This document shows positions 1 through 9,048 of a DNA stretch of 32,474 nucleotides, in pieces. The notes under the pieces are model-generated. The model worked only from the letters and a program-made list of their open reading frames with translations, was not told the DNA's origin and ran no database searches. Origin of the DNA: Pseudorhodobacter antarcticus (GTDB lineage Bacteria > Pseudomonadota > Alphaproteobacteria > Rhodobacterales > Rhodobacteraceae); assembly GCA_945871285.1 (NCBI GenBank), contig CAMBWO010000011.1, forward strand, positions 1 through 32,474, in the 5' to 3' direction. The position numbers and the translations under genes are program-made. The first letter of the stretch is position 1. Each line of letters starts with the position of its first letter.

Positions 1-1019
1 AACTGGTTGCTCGCCGCCAACCCCTTGCGCGTCAACAGCCACTGCGCCCCCAGCCACGCCTTGCCCCAGGCATTCCAGTATTTAAAAAGGGTAATCGGCT
101 GACTGGCCGCAAATTGCAGATACAGTTCCGGATGGTCCTGCAAATTCGCCCCCACGCCGGGCCTGTCCGCCACAACGTCAATCCCATGGCTGCGCAAGGC
201 CGCCGCATCGCCAATCCCCGACAACATCAATATCTTCGGACTGTTGATGCTGGACGCCGACACAATCACCTCGCGCCGCGCCGCAATCACCTGCACCTCG
301 GTGCCCCGCGACACCTCGACCCCCGTGGCACGACCATTTTCAATCACCACCCGCCGGGCAAAGGCGTTATAGACCTGCACATTGCCGCCCTTGATCGCGG
401 GTTTCAGGTAGGCATTGGCCGCAGACCACCGCTGCCCCTTCCAGATCGTCGCCTCGAACGGCCCGAACCCCTCTTGCGCCTGCCCGTTGTAATCCCGCGT
501 CACAGGGTATCCCGCCTGCCGCCCCGCTTCGATGAACGCGTCAAACAGCGGGTTGTCGCGTGGCCCCCGCGTGATGTGCAACGGCCCGTCGGTGCCTCGC
601 CAGGTCGCGTCCCCCTCATCGCCGTGCCAGTTTTCCATCCGCTTGAAATAGGGCAGCACATCGGCATAGGCCCAGCCTTGCGCCCCCATCTCGTCCCAGG
701 TGTCATAATCCCGCGCATGGCCCCGCACATAGACCATGCCGTTGATGCTCGACGACCCGCCCAACACCTTGCCCCGTGGCGTCGCCAACCGCCGCCCGCC
801 CAGATGCGGTTCCGGTTCAGTCTGAAACCCCCAGTCATAGCGTTTCATGTTCATCGGATAGGACAGCGCCGCCGGCATCTGGATGAACGGCCCCGCATCG
901 CTGCCGCCCTCCTCGATCACTACCACCTTCATCCCCGCCGCGCCCAGCCGATACGCCAGCGCCGACCCCGCCGACCCCGACCCGATGATCACATAATCCG
1001 CCTCGTGTATCGCCTGCAT
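1..1019 (-). CDS. betA: Choline dehydrogenase (GMC oxidoreductase), 3' part outside window
   Basis: Reverse-strand reading from ATG at 1019 gives [26 protein letters not shown] (FAD-binding GxGxxG) and [20 protein letters not shown], typical of BetA. The frame stays open to the window edge. It is not listed as a complete ORF because it is truncated. Confidence 0.93.
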   Translation of the reverse strand, partial: MQAIHEADYVIIGSGSAGSALAYRLGAAGMKVVVIEEGGSDAGPFIQMPAALSYPMNMKRYDWGFQTEPEPHLGGRRLATPRGKVLGGSSSINGMVYVRGHARDYDTWDEMGAQGWAYADVLPYFKRMENWHGDEGDATWRGTDGPLHITRGPRDNPLFDAFIEAGRQAGYPVTRDYNGQAQEGFGPFEATIWKGQRWSAANAYLKPAIKGGNVQVYNAFARRVVIENGRATGVEVSRGTEVQVIAARREVIVSASSINSPKILMLSGIGDAAALRSHGIDVVADRPGVGANLQDHPELYLQFAASQPITLFKYWNAWGKAWLGAQWLLTRKGLAASNQ

Positions 1020-1021
1020 CC

Positions 1022-1609
1022 TCAGTCTTTCCCTGCATCCCTGATCTGGCATTCCAGATAAACCATCGCCGTCCTGACCGCCGCCGCCCCATCCGGCGCC
1101 CCCGATTTCAACCCCTCGCGCAGGTACAACCCGTCGATCAACGCCGCCAACCCCTCGGCCAGCGCCTCGGCCCGACCGCCGGCCAAGGGCCGCAACCCCG
1201 CCAGCAGGTTCGACCGCAACCGCCGCTGATAAATCGCCAGCAACCGCTGCGCCTGCGGCACCGTCTGCGCCAGCACCCAAAAGTTCAGCCAGGCCCCCAC
1301 CGCCTCGCGCCGAAAATTCGCCGGGCTGAACGACGCCGCCAATACCGCCTTGACCCGCCCCTGCGGCCCCTCGGCCAGCGCCAACGCGCCGCGCACCTCG
1401 GCCCCGTACAGCGTCAGGATGTGGCGCATCGCCGCCAGAAACATGTCCTCCTTGGACCCGAAATAATGGTGCGCCAACGCGCTCGACATGCCCGCACGCT
1501 TGGCGATCTGGCTGACCGTCACATCCAGCGACCCCGCCCGCCCGATCTCGGAAATCGTGGCTTTGACAAGCGCCGCCTTGCGTATAGGCTCCATCCCAAG
1601 CTTCGGCAT
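1022..1609 (-). CDS. betI: TetR-family repressor BetI
   Basis: [57 protein letters not shown] is a BetI-like HTH. It lies 2 nt upstream of betA. Internal start chosen at 1609. Confidence 0.93.
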   Translation of the reverse strand: MPKLGMEPIRKAALVKATISEIGRAGSLDVTVSQIAKRAGMSSALAHHYFGSKEDMFLAAMRHILTLYGAEVRGALALAEGPQGRVKAVLAASFSPANFRREAVGAWLNFWVLAQTVPQAQRLLAIYQRRLRSNLLAGLRPLAGGRAEALAEGLAALIDGLYLREGLKSGAPDGAAAVRTAMVYLECQIRDAGKD

Positions 1610-1657
1610 CGCGCAGCCCCAATAAAATGCTTGCAAAATGCAGCTAACTTGAAGTTT

Positions 1658-1671
1658 ATTGACTCGTCAAT
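1658..1671. promoter_or_regulatory. Candidate BetI operator in the betI/choX divergent intergenic region
   Basis: Inverted repeat ATTGAC-TC-GTCAAT, inside a wider TTTATTG...CAATAAA repeat, in the 85-bp gap between betI and choX. Confidence 0.6.
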
Positions 1672-1694
1672 CAACAATAAACAGGGAGCCCCCA

Positions 1695-2615
1695 ATGACC
1701 CTTCGCACCACCCTCCTGACCACGGTCGTCACCTTCGCCCTCGCCGGGTCCGCCTTTGCCGAAGGCTGCGACAAGGTGATCTTCTCGGATGTCGGCTGGA
1801 CCGACATCACCGCCACCACCGCCGCCGCCTCGCTGGTCCTGAACGCCTTGGGGTATGAGACGGAGACCAAGCTCCTGTCCGTGCCCGTCACCTACACCGG
1901 CCTGGCCGGCGGCGATGTCGATGTGTTCCTCGGCAACTGGATGCCCACGATGGAGGCTGATCTGGCCCCCTACCGCGACGCCAAGACCGTCGATACCGTG
2001 GCCGAAAACCTGAAAGGCACGCAGTATACCCTCGCCACCAACGCCGCAGGCGCCGCCCTTGGCATCAAATCCTTTGCCGACCTTGCGGCAAACAAGGACG
2101 CGCTGGAAGGCAAGATCTACGGCATCGAACCCGGCAATGACGGCAACCGCCTGATCCTCGACCGCATCACCGCCAATGACTATGACATGGGCGGCTTTGA
2201 ACTGGTCGAAAGCTCGGAACAAGGCATGCTCGCCCAGGCCACCAGCCTGAACGGCGACGGCAAGCCGGTCGTCTTCCTCGGCTGGGCCCCCCACCCGATG
2301 AACGCGGCCATGGAACTCACCTACCTGACCGGTGGCGAAGAATGGTTCGGGGCCGAAGGCTCGGTCTTCACCAACACCCGCGCCGGTTACGTCACCGAAT
2401 GCCCCAACACCGGCAAACTGCTGACCAACATGGTCTTTTCGCTGGAGATGGAGAACGCCGTCATGGGCGCCATCCTGAATGACGGCGCCGACGCGACCGA
2501 GGCCGCCAAGGCCTGGCTCGCCGCGAACCCCGCCATGTATGAGGCCTGGCTGGACGGCGTCACCACCAAAGACGGTGGCGATGCCAAGGCCGCCGTCGCC
2601 GCCGCGCTGCAATAA
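1695..2615 (+). CDS. choX: Choline ABC transporter substrate-binding protein
   Basis: Signal peptide MTLRTTLLTTVVTFALAGSAFAEGC, then CDKVIFSDVGWTDITATTAAASLVLNALGY (ChoX/ProX-like). Followed by a permease and ATPase and adjacent to betI. Confidence 0.92.
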   Translation: MTLRTTLLTTVVTFALAGSAFAEGCDKVIFSDVGWTDITATTAAASLVLNALGYETETKLLSVPVTYTGLAGGDVDVFLGNWMPTMEADLAPYRDAKTVDTVAENLKGTQYTLATNAAGAALGIKSFADLAANKDALEGKIYGIEPGNDGNRLILDRITANDYDMGGFELVESSEQGMLAQATSLNGDGKPVVFLGWAPHPMNAAMELTYLTGGEEWFGAEGSVFTNTRAGYVTECPNTGKLLTNMVFSLEMENAVMGAILNDGADATEAAKAWLAANPAMYEAWLDGVTTKDGGDAKAAVAAALQ

Positions 2616-2623
2616 CGACCATC

Positions 2624-2650
2624 GGCCCCGGGTAAATCCCGGGGCCTTTT
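2624..2650 (+). terminator. Intrinsic terminator/attenuator between choX and choW
   Basis: GGCCCCGGG-taaat-CCCGGGGCC-TTTT, a perfect 9-bp stem with a T run starting 8 nt after the choX stop. Confidence 0.8.
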
Positions 2651-2671
2651 CCATAGCGGTTCGGGGGACAC

Positions 2672-3505
2672 ATGGACTGGCTGACCGACAACAAAATCCC
2701 GGTGGGCAAGGTGGCCAAGGCCGTCTTCACCTGGATGAATGACAACCTCGGCCCCCTGTTCGACGCCATCTCGGCCGTGATGGAATGGCTGATCGACGCC
2801 ATCCTGTGGGCCCTGCAAACCCCGCATCCCCTTGTGATCGTGGCGCTGTTCATCGCCCTGACCTGGTATCTGCAACGCTCGTGGAAGGTCTGCCTTGGCG
2901 TCCTGATTGGCTTTCTGTTCATCCTGAACCAGGGCTACTGGAAACCGACGACCGAAAGCCTGACCCTGATCCTGTCGTCCTGCGTGGTCTGCATGGGGCT
3001 CGGCGTCCCCATCGGCATCGCCACCGCCCACCGGCCCCGGCTTTACACCGCCATGGTCCCGGTCCTTGACCTGATGCAAACCCTGCCGACCTTTGTCTAC
3101 CTGATCCCCGCCATCGTGTTTTTCGGCCTCGGCGCCGTGCCCGGCCTGATCGCCACCGTGATCTTCGTGCTGCCCGCCCCCATCCGCCTGACCCACCTTG
3201 GCATCGCCTCCACCCCCACCGCGCTCCTCGAGGCCGCAACCGCCTTTGGCGCCACCCCCAAGCAGCGCCTGTGGAAGGTCGAACTGCCCTACGCCTTTCC
3301 GCAAATCATGGCCGGCCTGAACCAGACCATCATGCTGTCGTTGTCCATGGTCGTGATCGCGGCCCTTGTCGGCGCGAACGGCCTGGGCGTGCCCGTGGTC
3401 CGCGCCCTGAACTCGGTCAACACCGCGCTCGGCTTTGAATCCGGCTTCATCATCGTGGTGGTGGCCATCCTTCTGGACCGCATGCTCCGGGTGACCCGCA
3501 AATGA
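2672..3505 (+). CDS. choW: Choline ABC transporter permease
   Basis: Multispanning protein with a ProW-type core (LDLMQTLPTFVYLIPAIVFFGLGAVPGLIATVIF...). Confidence 0.92.
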   Translation: MDWLTDNKIPVGKVAKAVFTWMNDNLGPLFDAISAVMEWLIDAILWALQTPHPLVIVALFIALTWYLQRSWKVCLGVLIGFLFILNQGYWKPTTESLTLILSSCVVCMGLGVPIGIATAHRPRLYTAMVPVLDLMQTLPTFVYLIPAIVFFGLGAVPGLIATVIFVLPAPIRLTHLGIASTPTALLEAATAFGATPKQRLWKVELPYAFPQIMAGLNQTIMLSLSMVVIAALVGANGLGVPVVRALNSVNTALGFESGFIIVVVAILLDRMLRVTRK

Positions 3506-4527
3506 CGGCCGTAATCTTTGACCGCGTCTCCATCGTCTTTGGCGACAACCCCGACCTGGCCCTACCCCTGATGGACAAGGGCCTCTCCCGCACCGACATC
3601 CAAACCCAGACCGGCCAGATCCTCGGCGTCCACGACTGCTCCCTGACCGTGGCCGAGGGCGAGATTCTGGTCCTGATGGGCCTCTCCGGCTCCGGTAAAT
3701 CCACCCTCTTGCGCGGCGTCAACGCCCTGAACCCCGTGGTGCGGGGCGAGGTCCGCGTGCTGGACGGTGACAAGATGGTGTCGGTGACCCGCGCCACCCC
3801 CGACAGCCTGCGCCACCTGCGCCTGTCCCGCATCGCCATGGTGTTCCAGCAATTCGGCCTGCTGCCCTGGCGCACCGTGCGCGACAATGTGGGCCTCGGG
3901 CTGGAACTCGCAGGCCAAACCCCCGACCAGCGCCGCCCCCTGGTCGACGAACAATTGGCCCTGGTGAACCTGAGCGGGTGGGCCGACCGCAAGGTCGGCG
4001 AGTTGTCAGGCGGCATGCAGCAACGCGTCGGCCTCGCCCGCGCCTTCGTGACCCAAGCCCCCATCCTGCTCATGGACGAGCCCTTCTCCGCCCTCGACCC
4101 CCTGATCCGCGCCCGCCTGCAAGACGAACTGCTGGACCTGCAATCAAAACTGAAACGCACCATCATCTTTGTGTCGCATGACCTGGACGAGGCCTTCAAA
4201 CTCGGCAACCGCATCGCCCTGATGGAGGGCGGCCGCATCGTCCAAATCGGCACCGCCCGCGAAATCATCGCCAACCCGGTCAGCGATTATGTCGCGGAAT
4301 TCGTCGCCCAGATGAACCCCCTGGGCGTTCTGACCGCCCGTGACGTGATGGAACGCGGCGAAACCACCGCCGAGGCCGCCGTTGATGCCGAACTGCCGGT
4401 GAAACAGGTGATGTCGCTCTTGTCCAAGGGTGCCACCGAACTCGCCGTCACCGAAAACGGCCAGCGCATCGGCCTCGTCCGCGCCAGCAGCCTGATGGCC
4501 CGGCTGATCGACCCCAGAAACGGCTAG
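3502..4527 (+). CDS. choV: Choline ABC transporter ATP-binding protein
   Basis: Walker A GLSGSGKST, signature LSGGMQQRVGLARA, Walker B ILLMDEPFSALD, with a ProV-like C-terminus. ATGA-type overlap with choW. Confidence 0.92.
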   Translation: MTAVIFDRVSIVFGDNPDLALPLMDKGLSRTDIQTQTGQILGVHDCSLTVAEGEILVLMGLSGSGKSTLLRGVNALNPVVRGEVRVLDGDKMVSVTRATPDSLRHLRLSRIAMVFQQFGLLPWRTVRDNVGLGLELAGQTPDQRRPLVDEQLALVNLSGWADRKVGELSGGMQQRVGLARAFVTQAPILLMDEPFSALDPLIRARLQDELLDLQSKLKRTIIFVSHDLDEAFKLGNRIALMEGGRIVQIGTAREIIANPVSDYVAEFVAQMNPLGVLTARDVMERGETTAEAAVDAELPVKQVMSLLSKGATELAVTENGQRIGLVRASSLMARLIDPRNG

Positions 4528-4880
4528 GGCTTCAACACCTGCGAAAACACCGACTCCATGATTTCACCGCGTTCGCTGACCACATCACCCAGCAGCAAAA
4601 CCTCGGTCCCCACCGGCACCCGTCCCAGAAAATCCAGCACCGCCTCGGGCGTCACAGACCCATAGGCGCTTTGAAACCGCAGCCCCTCACCACTGACGCT
4701 GCAAATCACAAAGCCCTCGTCGTCAAAGCAGCCCTCGGTCTTGCCCATGACCACAAAACTGTCGCCATAGGTGTCAGGCGCAAAACCCGCCGCCGCCACC
4801 TTGTCCCAATCCGCCGCCCCAACCTCGGCCATGGCCGGTGCCGCCATCACCAAACCCAGCCCCAACATCAAAGCACGCAT
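4524..4880 (-). CDS. Small exported protein of unknown function
   Basis: Start at 4880 gives signal peptide MRALMLGLGLVMAAPAMA and a mature part of about 100 aa. The stop overlaps the choV stop. Confidence 0.7.
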   Translation of the reverse strand: MRALMLGLGLVMAAPAMAEVGAADWDKVAAAGFAPDTYGDSFVVMGKTEGCFDDEGFVICSVSGEGLRFQSAYGSVTPEAVLDFLGRVPVGTEVLLLGDVVSERGEIMESVFSQVLKP

Positions 4881-4979
4881 CCTCCGCTCCTCCGCAGCGC
4901 ACCTTTCCAATTTGTTAATGCCCCAAGCCAATCCATTGACCTGCAACACTTTTCGTCTCATGTCACGCGTGACAGACCA

Positions 4980-7631
4980 TCACTCCAACACATCCTCCGC
5001 CTTCTCGGCCGCCACCTTTTTCACCGGGGCCTTCTTCGCCACCGGCTTCTTCGCCGCCACCTTCTTGACCGGGGCCTTCTTGACCGGGGCCGCCTTCTTC
5101 TCCGCCGCAGGCTTCTTCTCCGCCGCAGGCTTCGTCGCCGCCGCAGGCTTGCGCACCGCCTTCTTCGGCGCCTTGCCCGCCTTCTCGGCAACCAGCGCCA
5201 CCGCCTCCTCCATCGTCACCGTCTCGGGGGCCAGTTCCTTGGGCAGGGTCGCATTCACCTTGCCCCATTTGACATAGGGCCCATATTTCCCCGGCATCAC
5301 CAACACCGGCCCGCCATCCGGATGCACCCCCAAATCGCGCAACGGCTCGGTCGCCGCAGCCCCGCCCCGCCGACCGGCCGCCTTCTGCGCCAGAACCTCG
5401 ACCGCTCGGTTCATCCCGATGGTGAAAACCTCCTCGACATCGGGAATGTTCGCGTAGACGGCCCCATGCTTGACATAGGGGCCGAACCGCCCAATCGCCG
5501 CCTCGACCACCACACCATCCTCGGGGTGCATCCCCACGACTCGCGGCAAGGACAGCAACTCCACCGCCCGCTCCAGCGTCAACGCATCCGCCGCCCACCC
5601 TTTCGGCAAAGATGCACGCGGCGGCTTCGGCATCTCCTCCGACGCCTCCCCCCGCTGGACATAGGGGCCAAAGCGCCCCGTCCTCAGCGAAATCTCGACC
5701 CCTTGATCCAGCCCCAAAATCCGCCCATCCGCCGAGCCACCCTCATCCCCACCCGAAATCGCCCGCGTAAATCGGCACTCCGGATAGTTCCCGCAGCCAA
5801 TGAACGCCCCGCCCGACCGCGCCGTTTTCAGATGCAACCGCCCGCTTCCGCAGGTCGGGCAAATCCGCGGGTCCGACCCGTCGGCCCGCACCGGATAGAG
5901 ATGCGGCGCCAGGAACTCGTCGATCTTGTCCAGCACCTCGGAAATCCGCAGGTCCGCCGTCTCGGCCACAGCCGCCGAGAAATCGCGCCAGAACCGCGTC
6001 AGAACGTCCTTGTAGGCCCGCTCCCCGGCGGACACATCGTCCAGCTCATTCTCCAGATCGGCCGTGAAATCATATTCCACATAGCGCCGGAAATAGTTGG
6101 TCAAAAACGCCGTCACCAGCCGCCCCTTGTCCTCGGGGATCAGGCGGTTCTTGTCCTTGCGCACATATTCGCGGTCCTGAATCGTGGTGATGACCGATGC
6201 ATAGGTCGACGGCCGACCAATCCCCAACTCCTCCATCCGCTTGACCAGCGTCGCTTCCGAATAGCGCGGCGGCGGCTGGGTGAAATGCTGCTCGGGGTGA
6301 ACACGGCGCTTTTCCACGCCCTCCCCCTGCATGATTTGCGGCAGACGGGCGTCGTCGCCCTCCTCGTCGTCGCGCCCCTCCTCGTAAACCTTCAGGAACC
6401 CGTCGAACAAAACGACCTGCCCATTGGCGCGCAAGCCCACCTGCCCATCGGGCGAGGTCACGTCCACCACCGTCCGCTCCAGCCGCGCCGCCGCCATCTG
6501 GCTCGCAATCGTGCGCTTCCAGATCAGGTCATACAGCTTGCGCTGGTCCGCTTCCGCCAGTTTCAGGCTGTCGGGCGTCGCCGACATTTCCGTCGGGCGG
6601 ATGCACTCATGCGCCTCCTGCGCGTTCTTGGCCTTGTTTTTATACATCCGCGGCGCGTCCGGCACATAGGCCGCCCCGAATTGCCGGGCAATCTCGGCCC
6701 GCGCCGCCATCACCGCCTCGGGCGCCATGTCGATGCCGTCCGTCCGCATATAGGTGATATGCCCCGCCTCATACAGCCGCTGCGCCGCTGACATGCAGAC
6801 CTTGGCCCCCATGCCGAACTTGCGGCTGGCCTCCTGCTGCAAGGTCGAGGTCATGAACGGGGCCGAGGGGTTGCGCGCCGCAGGCTTGGATTCCACCGCC
6901 TGCACCTTGAAGCTGCGGCTATCGACCGCCGCCACCGCCAGTTCCGCCGCCGCCGCCGTCGGAATGTCGAACTTGTCCAGCTTCTTGCCGCCCAGCAAAA
7001 TCAGCCGCGCCTCGAACTGCTGCCCGCGCGGCGTCTCCAGCGTCGTCGTCACCGTCCAGAACTCCCGCGCGCCGAACGCCTCGATCTCCATCTCGCGCTC
7101 GACAATCAGGCGCAGACAGACCGACTGCACCCGCCCCGCCGACTTGGCCCCCGGCAACTTGCGCCACAGAACCGGCGACAGGGTAAACCCCACCAGATAA
7201 TCCAGCGCCCGGCGGGCCAGATAGGCCTCGACCAGCGGCACATCGACCTGACGCGGGTTCTTCATCGCCTCGGTCACCGCCGCCTTGGTGATCGCGTTGA
7301 ACGTCACCCGGCTGACCTTCTTGCCCTTCTTCAGCGACCCCGCCAGGGCCTCCTGCAAATGCCAGGATATCGCCTCGCCTTCACGGTCGGGGTCGGTGGC
7401 CAGAATCAGCTCATCGTCGGTTTTCAGCGCCTCGGTGATCGCCTTGATGTGCTTGCGGCTGTCCGCCGCAATCTCCCAGGTCATCGCAAACCCGTCCTCT
7501 GGGTTCACCGATCCATCCTTGGCCGGCAGGTCCCGAACATGGCCATAAGAGGCCAGAACCGTATAGCCAGGCCCCAGATATTTGTTGATTGTCTTGGCCT
7601 TGGCCGGAGATTCAACGACGACAACTGGCAT
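4980..7631 (-). CDS. topA: DNA topoisomerase I
   Basis: 883 aa starting MPVVVVESPAKAKTINKYLG (Toprim) with active-site region YEAGHITYMRTDG, the zinc-binding CPTCGSGRLHLKTARSGGAFIGCGNYPEC, and a Lys/Ala-rich tail. Confidence 0.97.
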   Translation of the reverse strand: MPVVVVESPAKAKTINKYLGPGYTVLASYGHVRDLPAKDGSVNPEDGFAMTWEIAADSRKHIKAITEALKTDDELILATDPDREGEAISWHLQEALAGSLKKGKKVSRVTFNAITKAAVTEAMKNPRQVDVPLVEAYLARRALDYLVGFTLSPVLWRKLPGAKSAGRVQSVCLRLIVEREMEIEAFGAREFWTVTTTLETPRGQQFEARLILLGGKKLDKFDIPTAAAAELAVAAVDSRSFKVQAVESKPAARNPSAPFMTSTLQQEASRKFGMGAKVCMSAAQRLYEAGHITYMRTDGIDMAPEAVMAARAEIARQFGAAYVPDAPRMYKNKAKNAQEAHECIRPTEMSATPDSLKLAEADQRKLYDLIWKRTIASQMAAARLERTVVDVTSPDGQVGLRANGQVVLFDGFLKVYEEGRDDEEGDDARLPQIMQGEGVEKRRVHPEQHFTQPPPRYSEATLVKRMEELGIGRPSTYASVITTIQDREYVRKDKNRLIPEDKGRLVTAFLTNYFRRYVEYDFTADLENELDDVSAGERAYKDVLTRFWRDFSAAVAETADLRISEVLDKIDEFLAPHLYPVRADGSDPRICPTCGSGRLHLKTARSGGAFIGCGNYPECRFTRAISGGDEGGSADGRILGLDQGVEISLRTGRFGPYVQRGEASEEMPKPPRASLPKGWAADALTLERAVELLSLPRVVGMHPEDGVVVEAAIGRFGPYVKHGAVYANIPDVEEVFTIGMNRAVEVLAQKAAGRRGGAAATEPLRDLGVHPDGGPVLVMPGKYGPYVKWGKVNATLPKELAPETVTMEEAVALVAEKAGKAPKKAVRKPAAATKPAAEKKPAAEKKAAPVKKAPVKKVAAKKPVAKKAPVKKVAAEKAEDVLE

Positions 7632-7805
7632 GAATATCCCTTTTCACCGGCCTCAAGGCCCGCCCCTGCATGGCGGGGCAAGATGTGGGGCAACGCCGGG
7701 GAATGTCAACCGGGGGGTTTTCGCGACCAGCCCAAGCCGGTGGCCCGCGGCCAGAGGCGCGACAGGGACTGTGCGGCCAACGGCCGCTCCACCAGGTCAC
7801 CCCGC

Positions 7806-8921
7806 TCAGGTCTGGCGCGACAACAGCCCCCCCGCCTGACGCAGGATCAACCCCTCCAACTCCAGCGTCACCAGTTCCGGCAACACCCGCGCCGCCGGCT
7901 GATCCAGATCGCGAATCAGCTGATCCTCCGCCACCGGGCTCGGCCCCAGCCGCGCCAGAATCATGTTGTGCAGCGCCGTCACGTCGCGCAAGGGCCGCAC
8001 CGGCTCGGGCGCATCCACCGGCGTCGCCCGGTGCCCCGGCATCGCGATCTGCAACGCCTCCAGAATGTCATGCGCCGACCGCACCAGCGTAGCCCCGTCC
8101 CGGATCAGCCGGTTGCACCCCGCCGCCCGCGCATCAAACGGATGCCCCGGCACCGCGAACACCTCACGCCCCTGCTCCAGCGCCGCCTCCGCCGTGATCA
8201 GCGACCCCGATTTCGCCGCAGCCTCCACCACAACCACCGCCCGCGCCAGGCCCGAGATGATTCGGTTGCGCATCGGAAAATGCCGCACTTGCGGCTCCAT
8301 GCCTATCGGCTGCTCCGACACCCGGCACCCCCGCGCCAGAATTTCCGCCGCCAGCCCGGCGTTCTCGGCCGGATAGATGTGATCCACCCCGCCCGCCTGC
8401 ACCGCCACCGTGCCCGTGGCCAAACTCGCCTGATGCGCCTCGGCATCCACGCCCCGCGCCAGCCCCGACACCACGACCAGCCCCGCCGCGCCCAGCGTTT
8501 CCCCCAACCGCCGCGCCATCCGCAACCCCAGCGACGACGCCGACCGCGCCCCCACCAGTGCCACCATCGGCCGCGCCAGCAACCCCAGATCGCCCTGCGC
8601 CCACAAAACCGGCGGCGCATCCGAAATCTCCTGCAACGGGACCGGATAGACCCCATCTCCCCAGCGCAGCATCACAGCCCCCGCCGCCCGCGCCGCCTTC
8701 ATCTCGGCCACCACCACGCCCATCGGGCAAATCTCGTAATTCTCGACCCCCGCCGCCTTGGCAATCTCGGGCAGCGCCCGCAACGCCTCCGCCGCCGTCC
8801 CATGCTCCGCCATCACCCGGTGAAAGGTCGCGGGCCCGATCCGCCGCGACCGGATCAGCCGCAACCAATCCGCCGGGTCATCCCGCCCCATTACGGGCAC
8901 GCTCTGTCTTGCCACTGCCAT
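7806..8921 (-). CDS. dprA: DNA-processing protein DprA
   Basis: MVALVGARSASSLGLRMARRLGETLGAAGLVVVSGLARGVDAEAHQASL is a Rossmann-fold DprA core. Start taken as MAVARQSVPV at 8921; the upstream extension looks non-coding. Confidence 0.93.
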   Translation of the reverse strand: MAVARQSVPVMGRDDPADWLRLIRSRRIGPATFHRVMAEHGTAAEALRALPEIAKAAGVENYEICPMGVVVAEMKAARAAGAVMLRWGDGVYPVPLQEISDAPPVLWAQGDLGLLARPMVALVGARSASSLGLRMARRLGETLGAAGLVVVSGLARGVDAEAHQASLATGTVAVQAGGVDHIYPAENAGLAAEILARGCRVSEQPIGMEPQVRHFPMRNRIISGLARAVVVVEAAAKSGSLITAEAALEQGREVFAVPGHPFDARAAGCNRLIRDGATLVRSAHDILEALQIAMPGHRATPVDAPEPVRPLRDVTALHNMILARLGPSPVAEDQLIRDLDQPAARVLPELVTLELEGLILRQAGGLLSRQT

Positions 8922-9048
8922 GCTGTTCTCCTGCCGCCACCATCGCCCGCAAATGGTTAACGCCAGATGAATCGCCCCCGCAAATCCGCAGATCCCCATT
9001 GAAGCCCGCCCCAAAGTTTGATCAAATATGCCAAACGAGGAGCCCCCG

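Noticed and set aside
1671-2654. 327-aa minus-strand ORF opposite choX
   Set aside because: Gly/Val/Asp-rich antisense frame over a confident choX gene.
4671-6791. 706-aa + strand ORF opposite topA
   Set aside because: Antisense shadow of a clear topA gene. The product is Arg/His/Pro/Leu low-complexity with no domain, as expected for open antisense frames in high-GC DNA.
7632-7805. Possible small gene between topA and dprA
   Set aside because: The only ORF covering most of the gap (7612-7800, minus) is Arg/Pro/Trp-rich and antisense-like, with no ribosome-binding site or motif; treated as intergenic.
7359-8960. 533-aa + strand ORF opposite dprA and the topA 5' region
   Set aside because: Arg/Pro/His-rich antisense translation across two unrelated genes; not plausible.
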